This document shows, in pieces, positions 30,201 through 43,200 of a stretch of 64,000 nt of DNA. The position numbers and the translations under genes are program-made. Below the pieces are notes generated by a model that was given only the letters and a program-made list of their open reading frames with translations, was not told the DNA's origin and did not search any database. Numbering within the stretch: the stretch's first letter is position 1; every line of letters starts with the position of its first letter. The stretch is from Coriaria nepalensis (Eukaryota > Streptophyta > Magnoliopsida > Cucurbitales > Coriariaceae). The DNA is taken from contig CP114492.1 of assembly GCA_027186245.1 (NCBI GenBank), positions 9,948,501-10,012,500 on the forward strand. The letters run 5' to 3'.

Positions 30201-30937
30201 TTGAACAGGAATCAAAGACAATCGAGGAAGACAGACGTGCTATTGACAAATATCAGGTAGTTAGATATTTGCAGTTTTATTTTGTTAACATTTGTCATTT
30301 ATGGTTATCAGAAATTTTATAAAGATATCAATATAAGACATGTCGTCCCATCAATAATAGGAGATTAGCAGAAAAAATAACTCTGTAGAAATACTGATTC
30401 CTATTGATGTCTTTTCATTTTACCTCCTTAATGATGAATATAGGTTCTAGTTTTCCTATAATGTCCATTGTGTCATATCTGATCATGATGTCATATCTAA
30501 ACCTCTTGTTGGATAATAACTAAAAAGATGCTGTCTTTTAAATTGTGCAGGAAGATACATTGGCGATGAGAAAAGAAATCCAGGATCTTAGGACGAATGC
30601 GAGAATCTTTCAGCTTAGCAAGTGCACGGCTTGCACATTTACCCTTGATCTCCCTGCCGTGCACTTTATGTGTATGCACTCGTTCCATCAACGCTGCCTC
30701 GGAGATAATGAGAAAGAATGTCCAGAATGTGCTCCTGAATATAGATCCGTTCAAGAAATGAAGAGAAGCTTGGAGCAGAATAAGGACCAAGATCAATTCT
30801 TCCAGCAAGTGAAGACTTCAAAAGATGGATTTTCTGTGATTGCCAATTATTTCGGTAAGGGGGTCATTAGCAAAACTAGCAGTGGCGCTGCAAATGGGGT
30901 TAAATCAGGTGGCCCTTCTTCTTCCAATGGGTTTTGA
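27264..30937 (+). CDS. VPS11: Vacuolar protein sorting-associated protein 11 (VPS11)
   Basis: Five coding exons, all phase 0: 27264-27488, 27794-27967, 28062-28382, 28487-30256 and 30551-30937. They give 958 residues, close to plant VPS11. An N-terminal beta-propeller (FQAHSSSVLFLQ, IGILRIFTNQFPEAK, DNGCIYCIKGDIARERITRF) is followed by the clathrin-heavy-chain-type alpha-solenoid (ESKLDMLFKKNLYTVAINL onward). A C-terminal RING-H2-like finger has Cys855, Cys858, Cys871, His873, His876, Cys879, Cys887 and Cys890. VPS11 is a core subunit of the HOPS and CORVET tethers that drive fusion of endosomes and prevacuolar vesicles with the vacuole. Every expected block is present, so it is almost certainly functional. 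Confidence 0.96.
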
Positions 30938-32563
30938 GGATTGTTATTTCCTGTCTGCTTCAACTTTCATGCAAGTTTCAATTTCAGAGACAGGCGAAGA
31001 GTTGAAATTAGCCTTTGAGCAATGGTGGCAGCTCTGTCAAGCTGAGAAAGAGAATGTTTTCATTCCTCAAAAGTAACTTTCGCTGTGGGATTACCTGGAA
31101 TATGAAATGCGATGAATTTACCGGTCCTGTTTTGAAAATGTACTGCTTTGGTTTGTTCAGAATAATGATCGACGGCTTGTCCCATCATATTATGTTTCCC
31201 TGCAAATGACCTATCGAAATTCGAACATGTAAAGTATGGAATTGTAAGTATTTTTGTGAAGCATACACGGTCGTTAATGTTGCAACGCCTCTGCCTTGGT
31301 CATTTTCTATTATACATTTTGCCATTGAATAACTTGTTCTCGAGTGGAATGGAGATGGATGCCTGCTTTTTCTTAATTGCATTAGCATTTGAAATTAGTT
31401 GAACAAACTGATTTGATGTCAGGCAAATACTTAAGTCACTATTATCTTATCCTCTGTTTAAAATAATTCTTCAGGTTCAACTGCAATTTTGTGGTCTTAT
31501 GTATTGTCTATATGTCTTGTAAGAATATGAACCTAACCAACTACAACCTTTTCAAGTGAATGACTAAGTAATCTAGCACCGCTTACCCACGACCAAAGTT
31601 TTAAGGTTGGATTTTTATTGAAAACATTGACTTGTTGAGATGAATAATGAAAGCACCTAACACGATCAGCTCTTTTATAGATGATATTAGTACTGCTTGT
31701 GGGACCCTAAGCATCCTTTAAACTTGTCCACACTGAAAAGAACAGGGAATAGAGACATTTATCATAACTCCCCACATTGCAATTATTTTCCTAAATTCTA
31801 GTTTAATCATCTTTTGAGTTGGGTAGTTTTGACAGAACAGGTTACTTAAGAGAAACACATGCACATGAGTGTAGACAATCAAGAAAGAGTTGGAAACCCT
31901 TTTGTCCACATTCACTTAATTATTGTACTTATCAAACCTTCTCTATTCTTTTTTTTTTCACAGTTTTCCTTTTATGGAAGAAGACACCCTCAAGAATTCA
32001 AAACCCAATCATCATGTCTCTGTCTTCCATGTGGGTTTTGTCTGAACCATATGTTTGTTCCCTGCCCTACCATGTTTACTTACAAATCAAATAATGTTCA
32101 ACTCGCTTGCATAGTTGCACTCAACACCCTTTTTTCTACTTATGAACCAAACAGCAAACCCTGAAAAGGGTACTTGTAAAAATCTATAGCCCTTCATTCC
32201 CTGCATAATCTCTGCAAATGCTGCCTCAAGATCATGATCATACATACAGTCACATTTTTGCTAATAAAGTGTGGGGTAATAGGGAAACACATCTGGTAAT
32301 ATTTACAAAAATGTAATGGACAGGGACGATCGAGTTTCATCCATAAACTTAGAAGTGAATTTATCATAGAGGAGGCAAGATTCCATAACTAGGAGGAATA
32401 TAATACATGGAAAGGACTTGTAATTGAAACATGGTTCTTCAGAGAAAAACAAACAGTGACTAGTACAATTATGACGGAACTAAAAAAAGGATTTTTCCTG
32501 ACTTTCTGTTCTTTCTAAACAAAATGAAATACAATAAGTACCATATTATGTGGATCTTGTTGT
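30938..32563. other. 3' UTR of VPS11 and intergenic DNA
   Basis: About 1.6 kb of AT-rich DNA between the convergent VPS11 and SAM-domain genes. Small open frames here have no coding-like composition or recognisable motif. I see no gene. Confidence 0.5.
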
Positions 32564-33562
32564 TCATGGTTCAAGCTTCAGGGAGACGACCCGTGATTGT
32601 CTGTTACGCTTCGCAACCTTGATGAATAATACCGAGAGGCATGATGGGGCCCACCATGGCCGACGAACCTTCTGCTCTCCTTTTAAGCAAGCCACTGGAT
32701 GGAGGGAAAAGCAGCTGTATTTTAGATGATAATATGATTGGATAGATGATATGAATCCAGAAAAGTCTATGAGACACTAAATTCGAGCCTATCTTCAGAT
32801 ATACAATCACTAGTGAAAAGGAAATGATATATGGTTCGAAGTCTCATTTGCAGAAAATTGTGATTTAATGAAATTCACAAACAAAGCAGTTAATTATAAA
32901 ATAGGACCATGGATATAATTTTTTTAGACAGAGAGAGAAAGAGAGAGGAAGACCTTTTATTCGCCTGAGTTCCTTACAAAGCGTGATGAAGTCTCCCCAT
33001 CTCATGTGACATCGTCTTATAAATCGAAGAATTTGCTCGGTTGTGAACATGGACATGCCTTCAAGGTACTCTCCGTTTACTCCATTCTCTTTAAAGATCT
33101 GGCAATACCCACCCAGATTTATTTCTTCCAACCACAAACCAACATCCTGGTATTGAAAGAAAAACAACATTGAAGAGGAAAATCAACAACCCAAATATCA
33201 ATTACTTTTATGTTATGAAGGCAAAACACTTCAGCTCGATTGCATTATCCGTACATTGATCGTACTGAAATGAATCCTATAACTAGAACCTTTATGTCAA
33301 ACTCTGATTTTACATAACTATAAAAGAGTGTAAATTTGGGTGACCCCAACACTCTCAAAGGCTTATTCAGATGATAAAGCTGAAAACTCATTCCAGTAAT
33401 TTAACGAAGAGCTTCCCAGATGATAATTTGAAATTTTGAACAAACTCAGATCATAAAATAAGATATAGTCAATAATCAAATTTTATAAGAAAAGGTCCAG
33501 ATGATTACCTCAACAGTCCAGATGAAGAAATCAAGAGGCTCAGGTTGCTGTTCTTTGTTCAT
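32564..33562 (-). CDS. Small SAM (sterile alpha motif) domain protein
   Basis: Three coding exons on the minus strand: 33562-33509, 33146-32954 and 32694-32564. They give 125 residues with correct GT/AG sites and phase. Exon 1 encodes MNKEQQPEPLDFFIWTVE. Exon 2 is the SAM domain (DVGLWLEEINLGGYCQIF ... GEYLEGMSMFTTEQILRF). Exon 3 encodes the conserved tail ACLKGEQKVRRPWWAPSCLS ... SRVVSLKLEP. SAM domains mediate protein-protein association. The basic, Trp-rich tail is shared by a small plant family of unknown function. A 5' UTR intron is likely (a donor reading CCGG/GTAAGC on the minus strand near 33770). It is divergent from NUP133. Confidence 0.88.
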
Positions 33563-34321
33563 TTTTCTCTTCGCAATCAGTCGGAAAAACAAATAAAAAC
33601 ACCTAAGAATCCAAAACAGAAAAAGCCCCATTAAAATCAAAACCCAGTTGAAAGAAAAAGCTATTCCCCGAATCCCACAAACTCCGACTCTATTTTCTAG
33701 GCGGCCAAGTAGAGATACAGGAATTTGCAATTGAAAGTACATCAAATGAGATGAATTGAATAGGTGCTTACCCGGTACTTGAACGAGATTAGCAGCTCAT
33801 GAAAACACCAAAAGAAGAGGAAGTTCCTACATTTTTGGGCAAAGATTATGATGAGTGAGAAGAGAAGAGGAGCGAGAGTTGATTTGATTTGTGAGTGAGA
33901 AAAGTTAGGAACAGGGGCGCGTTTATTGAGCTACTGATCACTCGCTGGGGCCACCGAGTCAGATTTAATCGTCCGACTTGACTCGGTGACTCAGACCGCT
34001 GACTCACCTGCTGACCTCTGAGTTCAAACTGATGTTTGGAAACGCTAAAATCATTTACACGCTTTACAGCGCCGTTTGATCGAAAACCCGCGAAACAGTT
34101 ATATTAAATCATAACCGTTTCCGAATCTTCAAATCAACGGATCAAATTGCATCCCGTGCCGGACCCCACATATCAACTGATTTTCAAGCGCACGTACGTA
34201 GTTAGAGCGAGACCACAGCTGATTTCCCCCGCCAGAATTTCTCCCGCTTCTATTTTCCATTTTCATTTTCATTTTCACAACCAGGTATAAACCCTAAACC
34301 CGGTGAAGCTCCGAGCGAAAA
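33563..34321. promoter_or_regulatory. Shared upstream region of the SAM gene and NUP133
   Basis: The two genes diverge from this 759-bp interval, which also holds the 5' UTR intron of the SAM gene. Repeated gactcggtgactcag-type phrases near 33955-34010 and a higher GC content suggest a bidirectional, TATA-poor housekeeping promoter. This is an inference from layout and composition. Confidence 0.45.
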
Positions 34322-37300
34322 ATGTTCTCGCCGGGAACGAAAAGGCCCAATCCGGGCTCTCGGAAAGAGAGGAAGTTAGTGGAAACGGCGATGGTTTCTC
34401 CTATTACGCCACTGACTGAGAACCGGAAGCCGGTTTTTGACAATTCGGTTCCTAACCGGCCAAGCACTGGCACTCCAGCTCCTTGGGCTCCTCGCTTGTC
34501 TGTACTTGCAAGGTATTTCGGTTGATATTTTTCATTTTCGTAGAAGATTACTGTCGGAGAACTTTGATTTTGATCATTACGGTGTTTGGTCATGGAGTTA
34601 TGTGAAAGTGACAACAGCTTTGGAATGAAGCTGAATGCTTAGTTAGTATTTCAATTAGGGAAGCTTGTGTTTTGACTGAAAACTGGAGCTGCGTGAGAAT
34701 CGTGTTAATGGTTTTTTCTTACCATATGAGTTTCAATTGCTAGTTAGAAAATCCTAAATTTTCTTCCAGTTTTGCTCAATCACAACCTTTTCAAGCTCGA
34801 TATTGGATCACTCACTGTTTATAACAAATTATAAGTTTCAGAATAGAAGTGAATAGGTATGGGATCTTCTTCCTAGTTGGAGAAATTTGTAAAAGCTCGT
34901 GGGGTAACATTCGTGATTGTACTGATAAATATTAGCATTTTTTTTTTGGTCATCTTTCTAGAATTTCCCCAGGAAGTAAAATTGAAAAAGACCATGAGGC
35001 AGATCCTACTAAGCCCGTATATGTTGGAGAGTTTCCTAAGGTGGTTCGTGATGAGCAAGCCAGTTTACTGCAGAAATTTGTTCCAGGTTAAATACCATCA
35101 ACTCTATTCTTGACTGATTCCCCACTTCTAATTATGCACTTAGATCTTCAGTCAATTTTTAAAAAGCGGTTGATTTGAGCTAGGTATTTGCTTCATTCCG
35201 TGCTGTGAAATATGTACATGCTGTACTATATGATTTCTAGTTTTTTATATTTTTTCCCTGTCAGGTGAAGCATCCATATCTGGTGGAATAGATAAAGAAG
35301 CATCCCTTGCTTGGATCCTCTGCAGAAACAAACTCTTTGTTTGGAATTACTTGTTACCTGTAGCGTCACAGATATGTGCTATTCTTGAACTCCCAAAAGA
35401 TATATCAGACAGTGGGGATATAGACCAAAACAACAAGGACTGCTGGTTGCTTACCGTTGTCAATTGGGATGACAAGTATTGGAAAATACAAAAGGTCACA
35501 AAGCATCATAACCCTGTCGGTATTATAATGTGTCATAAGAAAACCCGAGCTCTTATATATTGGTCTGATATCTTCTCTAAAGGTAGACCTAATTCCGTTA
35601 CCAGTTTTGCATCTTTTGATGGGTCAGAGGCAACATCTTCACCTGTTGATGGGAAGAACGTCCCTCATAGGCAGCTGATTTTGAATTGTTCGTGGATGTT
35701 CAACTCTTTGATTGCATCTGCAATCCCTAATTCACAGCATGATTGTGTTGCTTTGGCATGTAGCTCAAACGGAGAACTTTGGCAATTCTATTGCAGCCCT
35801 ACAGGTATTAAATGTTCTAGGGTATGCCAGGATATACTCAATCAATCCAGTCAAGGGCATGATAGTAATCAGCGTACTGATACCAAGGGATACCCAAGGT
35901 CACTCATCTGGCGTTTTCCGCACAATCTAGTGGAGGGATCTGAACGGCAGTTTTTCCTTCTCACTGATCATGAAGTACAGTGCTTCAGTGTTAAATTTTT
36001 TCCAGACATTGAAGTGTTGCATCTCTGGTCTTATGAAATTGTTGGTACAGACAGTGAATTGGGCATCAAAAAGGATCTGGCTGGTCAGAAGAAAATATGG
36101 CCTCTTGATATGAAGGCAGATGAACACGGTAAGGTTCTAACCATCCTAGTTGCCACCTTCTGCAAAGACCGGGTCAGTAGTTCTAGTTACACTCAGTATT
36201 CTCTTCTGACCCTGCAGTATAAATATGGGACGAGTACAGAGTTTACAAATGAGAGGGTCTTAGAGAAAAAATGTCCTGTCCAAGTAATAATCCAAAAGGC
36301 TAGTGTAGAAAATGAAGACTTCCTTTTCTCCATGAGACTTCAAGTAGGGGGCAAGCCTTCAGGATCGGCAATCATACTATCTGGTGATAGCACAGCAACA
36401 GTCGCCCATTATTATCGATATACTACATGGCTGTATAAGTTTGAGTTACCTTATGATGCTGGAAAAGTACTAGATGCATCAATTCTACCATCTACAGAAC
36501 ACAGTCAAGAAGGGGCATGGGTTATACTAACTGAGAAAGCAGGAATATGGGCTATACATGAAAAGGCTGTTATAGTTGGTGGAGTTGAACCTCCTGAGCG
36601 AAGCTTATCACGCAGGGGAAGTTCAAATGAAAGATCTGCACAAGAAGAGAGAAAAGACTTTGCAGGCAATGTTCCAGTTAGGAGGGTCAGTTCTGAAGCA
36701 TGGGATAGTGGAGATAGGCAAAGGGCAGCTATGGCAGGGGTTGCACACCAAACTGCTCGTGATGAACAATCTGAAGCTCTACTAGGTCAGCTCTTCCACA
36801 ATTTCCTGTTATCCGGTCAAGTGGATGCCTCACTTGAGAAACTACAGAGCTGTGGGGCGTTTGAAAGAGATGGGGAAACAAATGTTTTTACACGGATGAG
36901 CAAATCAATTATTGACACATTAGCCAAACACTGGACTACAACAAGAGCTGCTGAGATTTTGGCCACGACTGTAGTATCTACTCAACTTATGGACAAGCAA
37001 CAAAGGCATGAAAAGTATCTCCAGTTTCTTGCTCTATCCAAGTGCTATGAAGAGCTATGTTCTAAGCAGAGTATGCTACTGAAAATTTTATTGCTTAATA
37101 TGTCTATCGTTTGATGTAGAAACATAGCCTACATAACCATTGGGATTAGGTCAATGGCCACACATGCTCTATCTTATTGCTTTTCCAAAAATATGGTGTC
37201 TTTAACCTTTACCTGATACTGGTGTAAGATGGATGGTATAGATATGCTCGTGGCGTCTTGAAGGAGACTCCCTTGGGAAGTAGGCTAGCCATATTGCATG

Positions 37301-39676
37301 ATTACTCCCGGCATGGACTTATATATACCTAGTATTTGGATGATTTGATGTTTTGCTCTTGGTTCCATCATGGACCAAGAAAATAGAAACATGAGATATG
37401 CTGAACTAAACTCCTCATTTTCTGTTTTGTAGGATATTCTCTGCAAATTATTCTTGAACACGGGGAAAAGCTTGCAGCATTGGTTCAGCTAAGGCAACTG
37501 CAAAATATGATTAGCCAGAACCGTTCAACTAATGCGGGCTCCTCTCATTTGAGTTCAGAAAGTCAAATGTCAGGTGCTCTCTGGGATCTTATTCAATTGG
37601 TCGGTGAGAGAGCCCGCCGAAACACTGTTCTTCTGATGGATAGAGATAATGCTGAAGTCTTCTACAGTAAGGTTTCTGATCTTGAAGAAGTATTTTTTTG
37701 TTTAGACAAACAGCTGGAATATGTCTTAAGCGTAGAGCAGCCTTATGGAGTTCAAATCCAGAGAGCCTGTGAACTTGCAAATGCATGTGTATCTATTTTA
37801 CGCACAGCAATGCACTACAAAAGTGAACATCAGTTGTGGTACCCACCGCCTGAGGGCTTAACGCCTTGGTATGGTCAACCTGTGGTACGGAGTGGGCTAT
37901 GGCGTATTTCTTCATTCATGCTTCAGTTGTGCAGCGAAGTATCTGAGCATGACATGTCTGCAAAAGCAGATTTATATTCGCATCTTGAATCTTTGGCTGA
38001 AGTTCTACTTGAGGCGTATGCTGCTGCAATCACAGCTAAAACTGAGCTGGGAGAAGAACCCAAAGGTCTTTTAGATGAGTATTGGAAAAGAAGAGATGAG
38101 CTTCTCAACTCCCTGTATCAGCAAGTAAAAGATCTAATTGGAGTTAGGAATAAGGTTATTCTACTATTTTGACAACTCTTTGCTTCAGTCCCTGTTTTGG
38201 ATGTACATGCATCTTGAAATTGCTTTTTCTTGCAGGGCATAGATGATGGAACTATAGAGCAAAATAAAGAAATCCTTAGAAACCATTCTTCAAAGTTATT
38301 GTCTGTTGCAAAACGGCATGGGTGCTATAGTATCCTATGGAATGTATGCTGTGACCTCAATGATTCAGTGCTACTTAGGAATCTTATGGTATGGTCTAAT
38401 CTCTACCTTATAAGATTCTTTTTTATTTCATTTGTTTTCTGGGCCATTAATGGTTCATCTTGTTTGTGCAGCATGAGGGCATGGGGCCAAAAGGAGGTTT
38501 TAGTTACTTTGCATTCAGACAACTGTATGAAAAAAGACAGTTTTCCGAGCTTCTAAGAATTGGTGAAGAGTTTCAGGAAGATCTATTAAACTTCCTGAAG
38601 CATCATCCAGATCTGTTGTGGCTTCACCAATTGTTTCTTCATCAATATTCCTCGGCTTCAGAAACTCTTCATGCATTAGCTCTGTCTCAAGATGAGAACC
38701 TTAATTTGGCTGACGAAGAGGAGGATAAACCTAACCATGCTCAACTTGGAATGAGATTGGCAGACAGAAGTCGCCTTTTAAATCTCTCAAAAATTGCTGC
38801 AATGGCAGGTATGATAGTCTATATCTTTCTCATATATTTCCGTTTCTTTTCCATACATTCTCTTATCTAATGATGTAGATTTTTTATTTTTGGTCTGTAT
38901 CAGAAGGTAAAAATGCTGATTCTGAGGCTGCATTGATGCGCCTCGATGCTGATTTGAAGATTCTGAAAGTGCAGGTTTGTCTATCTTGAGAACAAAAGAG
39001 TTGATTGAGTAATATTTGGTCTCCTTCCTGCCAGTGTCTAACTTCTTTCTCGTAAGCAGGATAGAAAATTTCTGGCTTGTTATATATTATCTGTTACATC
39101 TTCTCACTGTCTTCACTTGCCCATCTCATACAGGATGAAATTCTCTCTCTCCATCCTACAGCAGAAGCAAACCAACAAGATGATCAGAAGCTCCTTCATC
39201 CCGAACAACTTATCAGGCTTTGCCTCGACAGTGAAGATCCCAATCTCCTATTAAAAGCTTTTGATGTATTTTCCTGGACCAGCTCCTCTTTCCGAAGAAA
39301 CAATAGGAAGCTTCTAAAAGAGTGCTGGAAGAATGCTGCTGATCAGGATGACTGGAGTCGAATCTATCAACAATCCACAGCTGAAGGCTGGAGTGATGAA
39401 GAAACCTCGCAGAATCTGAGAAACACTGTCCTTTTCAAGGCTTCGAGCAGGTGTTATGGACCCCAAGCGGAAATCTTCGAAGGAGGGTTTGATGAGTTAT
39501 TACCTCTGAGACAAGAAAATTCCGAACCTTCTTCATTTCCGAACAATTCCGTTGAAGGAATACTGATGCAGCATAAAGATTATCCGGAAGCTGGGAAGTT
39601 AATGCTGACTGCCATTGTCCTGGGCAGTTTACCGGATGATTCCAAAGTGGAAGAGGGTCCTTCCCCTATGGAATGA
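34322..39676 (+). CDS. NUP133: Nuclear pore complex protein NUP133
   Basis: Eight exons: 34322-34512, 34962-35086, 35265-37070, 37433-38154, 38236-38388, 38472-38808, 38904-38974 and 39134-39676. Phases agree throughout and total about 1315 residues. The N-terminus (MFSPGTKRP ... STGTPAPWAPRLSVLAR) matches plant NUP133. It is followed by a beta-propeller domain (about 80-450) and a helical stack that includes SKCYEELCSKQ, YSLQIILEHGEKLAALVQLR and GPKGGFSYFAFRQLYEKRQF. NUP133 belongs to the NUP107-160 (Y) scaffold of the pore, needed for mRNA export and pore assembly and, in legumes, for symbiotic calcium spiking. Nothing appears broken. Confidence 0.95.
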
Positions 39677-40254
39677 TATCTACAGGATGATACCAAAGTG
39701 GCATATTCAGAAAAGTTTGCTTCTAGTATGATATATAATGATGAATTCTTCTAAGAGTGTTGCTTCATCTTTTTGTCTATTTCGTTTCTTTTCTCTTCTT
39801 CGATATGATACTGCTTCTTTCTCTGCATCATGTCGAAATTTTTGTACCATAAGATTCTTCTTTTTGGTTTCTTGGGCCGAGTTAAATTGAACGACTTGAC
39901 GTTTATTTTGCTGGAACTATTGGCATGGTGGGCCTGCTGGCAGTTATTCCGGTTATTCAATTACTATCTGTTCTGGTCAGTTGACACACTTGTCTATCTG
40001 TCACTGGTTCTCTTAAAATTCCATGAAAATACTTGTCGTCCTCTTTTTTCTTGCTTCTGCTGCTAGAAATTTCATTAGCATTTCAGTATTTAGTAACGCA
40101 CCTAAATAAAAACATAAAACAAAAATAACAAGAAAAACTTATCACGCGACCGTGTTTTTGATAACGGAAAGAAAAAACAAAAAAACAAAAATCGCAGGCC
40201 AAAAGGATAAAATAAAAAATCTTAAATTTTATGCGGTCAACTTATTAATTGTAT
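39677..40254. other. 3' flank of NUP133
   Basis: AT-rich DNA up to the left edge of the second Copia remnant. No gene was seen. Confidence 0.5.
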
Positions 40255-43200
40255 TGTTAGATTAATTTTATATTAACTGTAGCTTTCCATTTGTAGTGTC
40301 TTTCCCTCTTAAAGGGTGTCCCTTTATATATTTTATACACAATCGGAATATAAAATTCTTTAATCTCAACATGGTATCGGTATTTCTTCCTCGGCTCTCT
40401 CTCTCGCTCTCATTCTTGTTCCTCTCTTTTACCCATTTCGGGCTTTTCTTAGTCGGTTTATTTTTGGTATAAAAATACATCAAATCGATCATAAAGCTTT
40501 TGAGATCAATTTTGATGGAAATAAAAAATTCCATTTAACTATCGCACGTGCCTTCGCCTTCTCTACATGTGGATTTCACGTGCCGGCACATCCATCATAC
40601 TTCGGACCCACCCGACTTGTCCATAATCCAACCCAATTTTAGATCCAGATCTAGCCATTTTGACCCAACTCGGCTAGCTACATCACCGTCCGCCGTCTGA
40701 TCATCGTCCGATCACCGTCCGTCCAACTTCCTATCATCGTTCGTCCAAATTGTGATGAGTTTTCCGACCAACCTTCAACAACTTTCGGCCAATCCCTCAT
40801 AATATTTCGAGCCCGTTCCATCTGTGACCTCCTATTGATATTGTTTTAACTACATTATTTATGCAAAACAAATGTTGGTATTCTTGATTGGTCAAAGATT
40901 ATGGGGCTTTGTTACTGGGAGTAAAAGCAAGCCCACTAAAACTAAAATAGAAAAGGATGAGGAATTTGTTGATCGCCTTGAGGTATGGGAAGCCACTCAT
41001 TGTAAGATTGGTTTATTAATACATTTGTTCCGTCCATTTAGACTTTGTTGCCAAAACTTCGGAATGCCAAACTTGTTTAGGATTTTCTAGCAAAGCGATT
41101 CATTTCTTTTAGTGATGCGGCTCTTCAGTTTCAATTGGAGTCTAAGTTATATCAAATGTATTAACAACCTGCCCAATTTATTACAGATTTTCACTCACAT
41201 GTCACTTATCTTTGGGATCAACTATCTCAGGCAGATCCAACTTTTATAGATCTTGAGTTTGTCGAATTGTTCTCTAAGTATCAAGATCGTCGTCAATTAA
41301 TTCATTTCATAATGCATATTCGGGATGAATTTGAGAATACTAGATCCTATTGACTTTATTGCTTTCCACCTCCTACACTTGATAATGCTTTTATCGAGCT
41401 CATTTATGAGGAGACGGTATGAAGACTCGTCGGATTCAATCTTCTAATATAGTAATGGTTACTACATCACCTAGCTTAGCTCCTCCAGTTGTTGCTGCTA
41501 CCTCCTTCAAACCTCATTGTTCCATTGGTCAATGTCATTTTTGCAAAGAATGTCATTAGATTTCTAAATGTAGCAAGAAAAAGACAAAGGACATTAGAGA
41601 TGCCTAGAAGGCTAAAACACATACCTACGCTCCTAAGCTTGTTTTTGTGACTACCGAATCATCAGCCCACCTGCCTCTTCAACTATATCCGCTATGTCAT
41701 CGCTTATTGCAGCTGACCTGCCTCTTCTACATGTTCCCATTTCACCCTTCAAACTATATATTGTTGCATCCACTACTTCCAGTATTTGACATTCTCATCT
41801 CGGTCATACTTCTCTTTCTCGTATTCAATCTCTAGCTTCCAATGATCACTTAGGAAAAGTTAAATTTTAATATTTTGATTGTATTTCCTATCAATTGGGA
41901 AAACAAAAAGCTTTATCTTTCAATAATAGTGACTCGTGACTCTTTATCTTATGCATCGTTTGATATTATACATTTAGATATGTGGGGACCTGCTCCTACT
42001 CCTAATAAGGAAGGGTCTCGTTATTTTTTTTATCTTTATCGATGATTATTCTTATTATATGGCTTTATCTTTTACATGATTGTTTGAATTATTGATTATT
42101 TTTCACGATTTTAAGCATATGATGAAAATTCAATTTGATCACATCATTAAAATATTTCATTCTGACAATGTCATGGAATATTTGTTTACTTCATTTCTTT
42201 ACTCTCTTGGAGAAGACGACACCATTTCTAATCGATCATGTCCTCATCTCAGCAAAATACACACGCATAACGTAAACATATCCACATTCTTGACACTATT
42301 AGATCTTTTCTTATCTTAGCCTTTCCTCTGGAATCTTTCTAGGGAGAAGCTGTTCTTACAGCTGTCTATATAATCAATCATGTTCCATCTACTACATTAT
42401 CCAATTGAACTTCCTATGAGCTCATTTATTGGGAGGTACCAAATTACTCTCTTTTAAAAGTCTTGGATTGTGTTTGTCTTGTCTTACTCCCACTGCACGA
42501 GCACAACAAGCTTGAACCAAGGTCCTATCTCTGTTGTTTTCTTGGTTATGTCATCGAACACAAAGGTTATTGATGTTATGACCCGATTACCAAACGTCTT
42601 AGCATCTTTTGTCATGTTCCGTTTTGGGAACATAAACCGTTCACTAGTATATCTGCAATTTTGTCACCTTCTTCATCCCCTTCTCATGTGTTCATTGATC
42701 CTAGTATAGATTTCTCTTTAGAACTTAATGCAAGTACTGAAAGCACATTATGTGATCACTCACCGTCTGTTCCTTCCGAAGCTACACCATTGCTTGATTC
42801 TGACATCACTTTCAATTCTTCCTAGATTTGACATTCTACTTGAGTAAGAAACCTCTTACCCATCTTAAATATTATCATTGTTTTTTCTGCTATTTCTACC
42901 ATTTATAAGCCTAATAATTATCCAAAAGCTAGTTCTAACCCTTTTTGGAAAAAAGTTATGTCAGATGAACTTTAAGCCTTCCTAAAAACTCATACATGGG
43001 AATTAGTTAATTTGCCTCTAGGAAAGATCGCAGTGGGATGCAAATGGGTGTATAAGATCAAGACATGAGCTCATGGATCGATTGAACATTACAAATCTCG
43101 TCTGGTGGCACGTGGTTTTACTCAGGAATATGGTATAGATTATGGGAGACTTTTCCACCAGTTGCACATCTTACTTCTTTTTTTTCTTTACTTATAGTTG

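Noticed and set aside
31718..32164. Overlapping short open frames on both strands in the VPS11-SAM intergenic region
   Set aside because: Their composition is not coding-like, they lack motifs, and they lie in the 3' region between two convergent genes.
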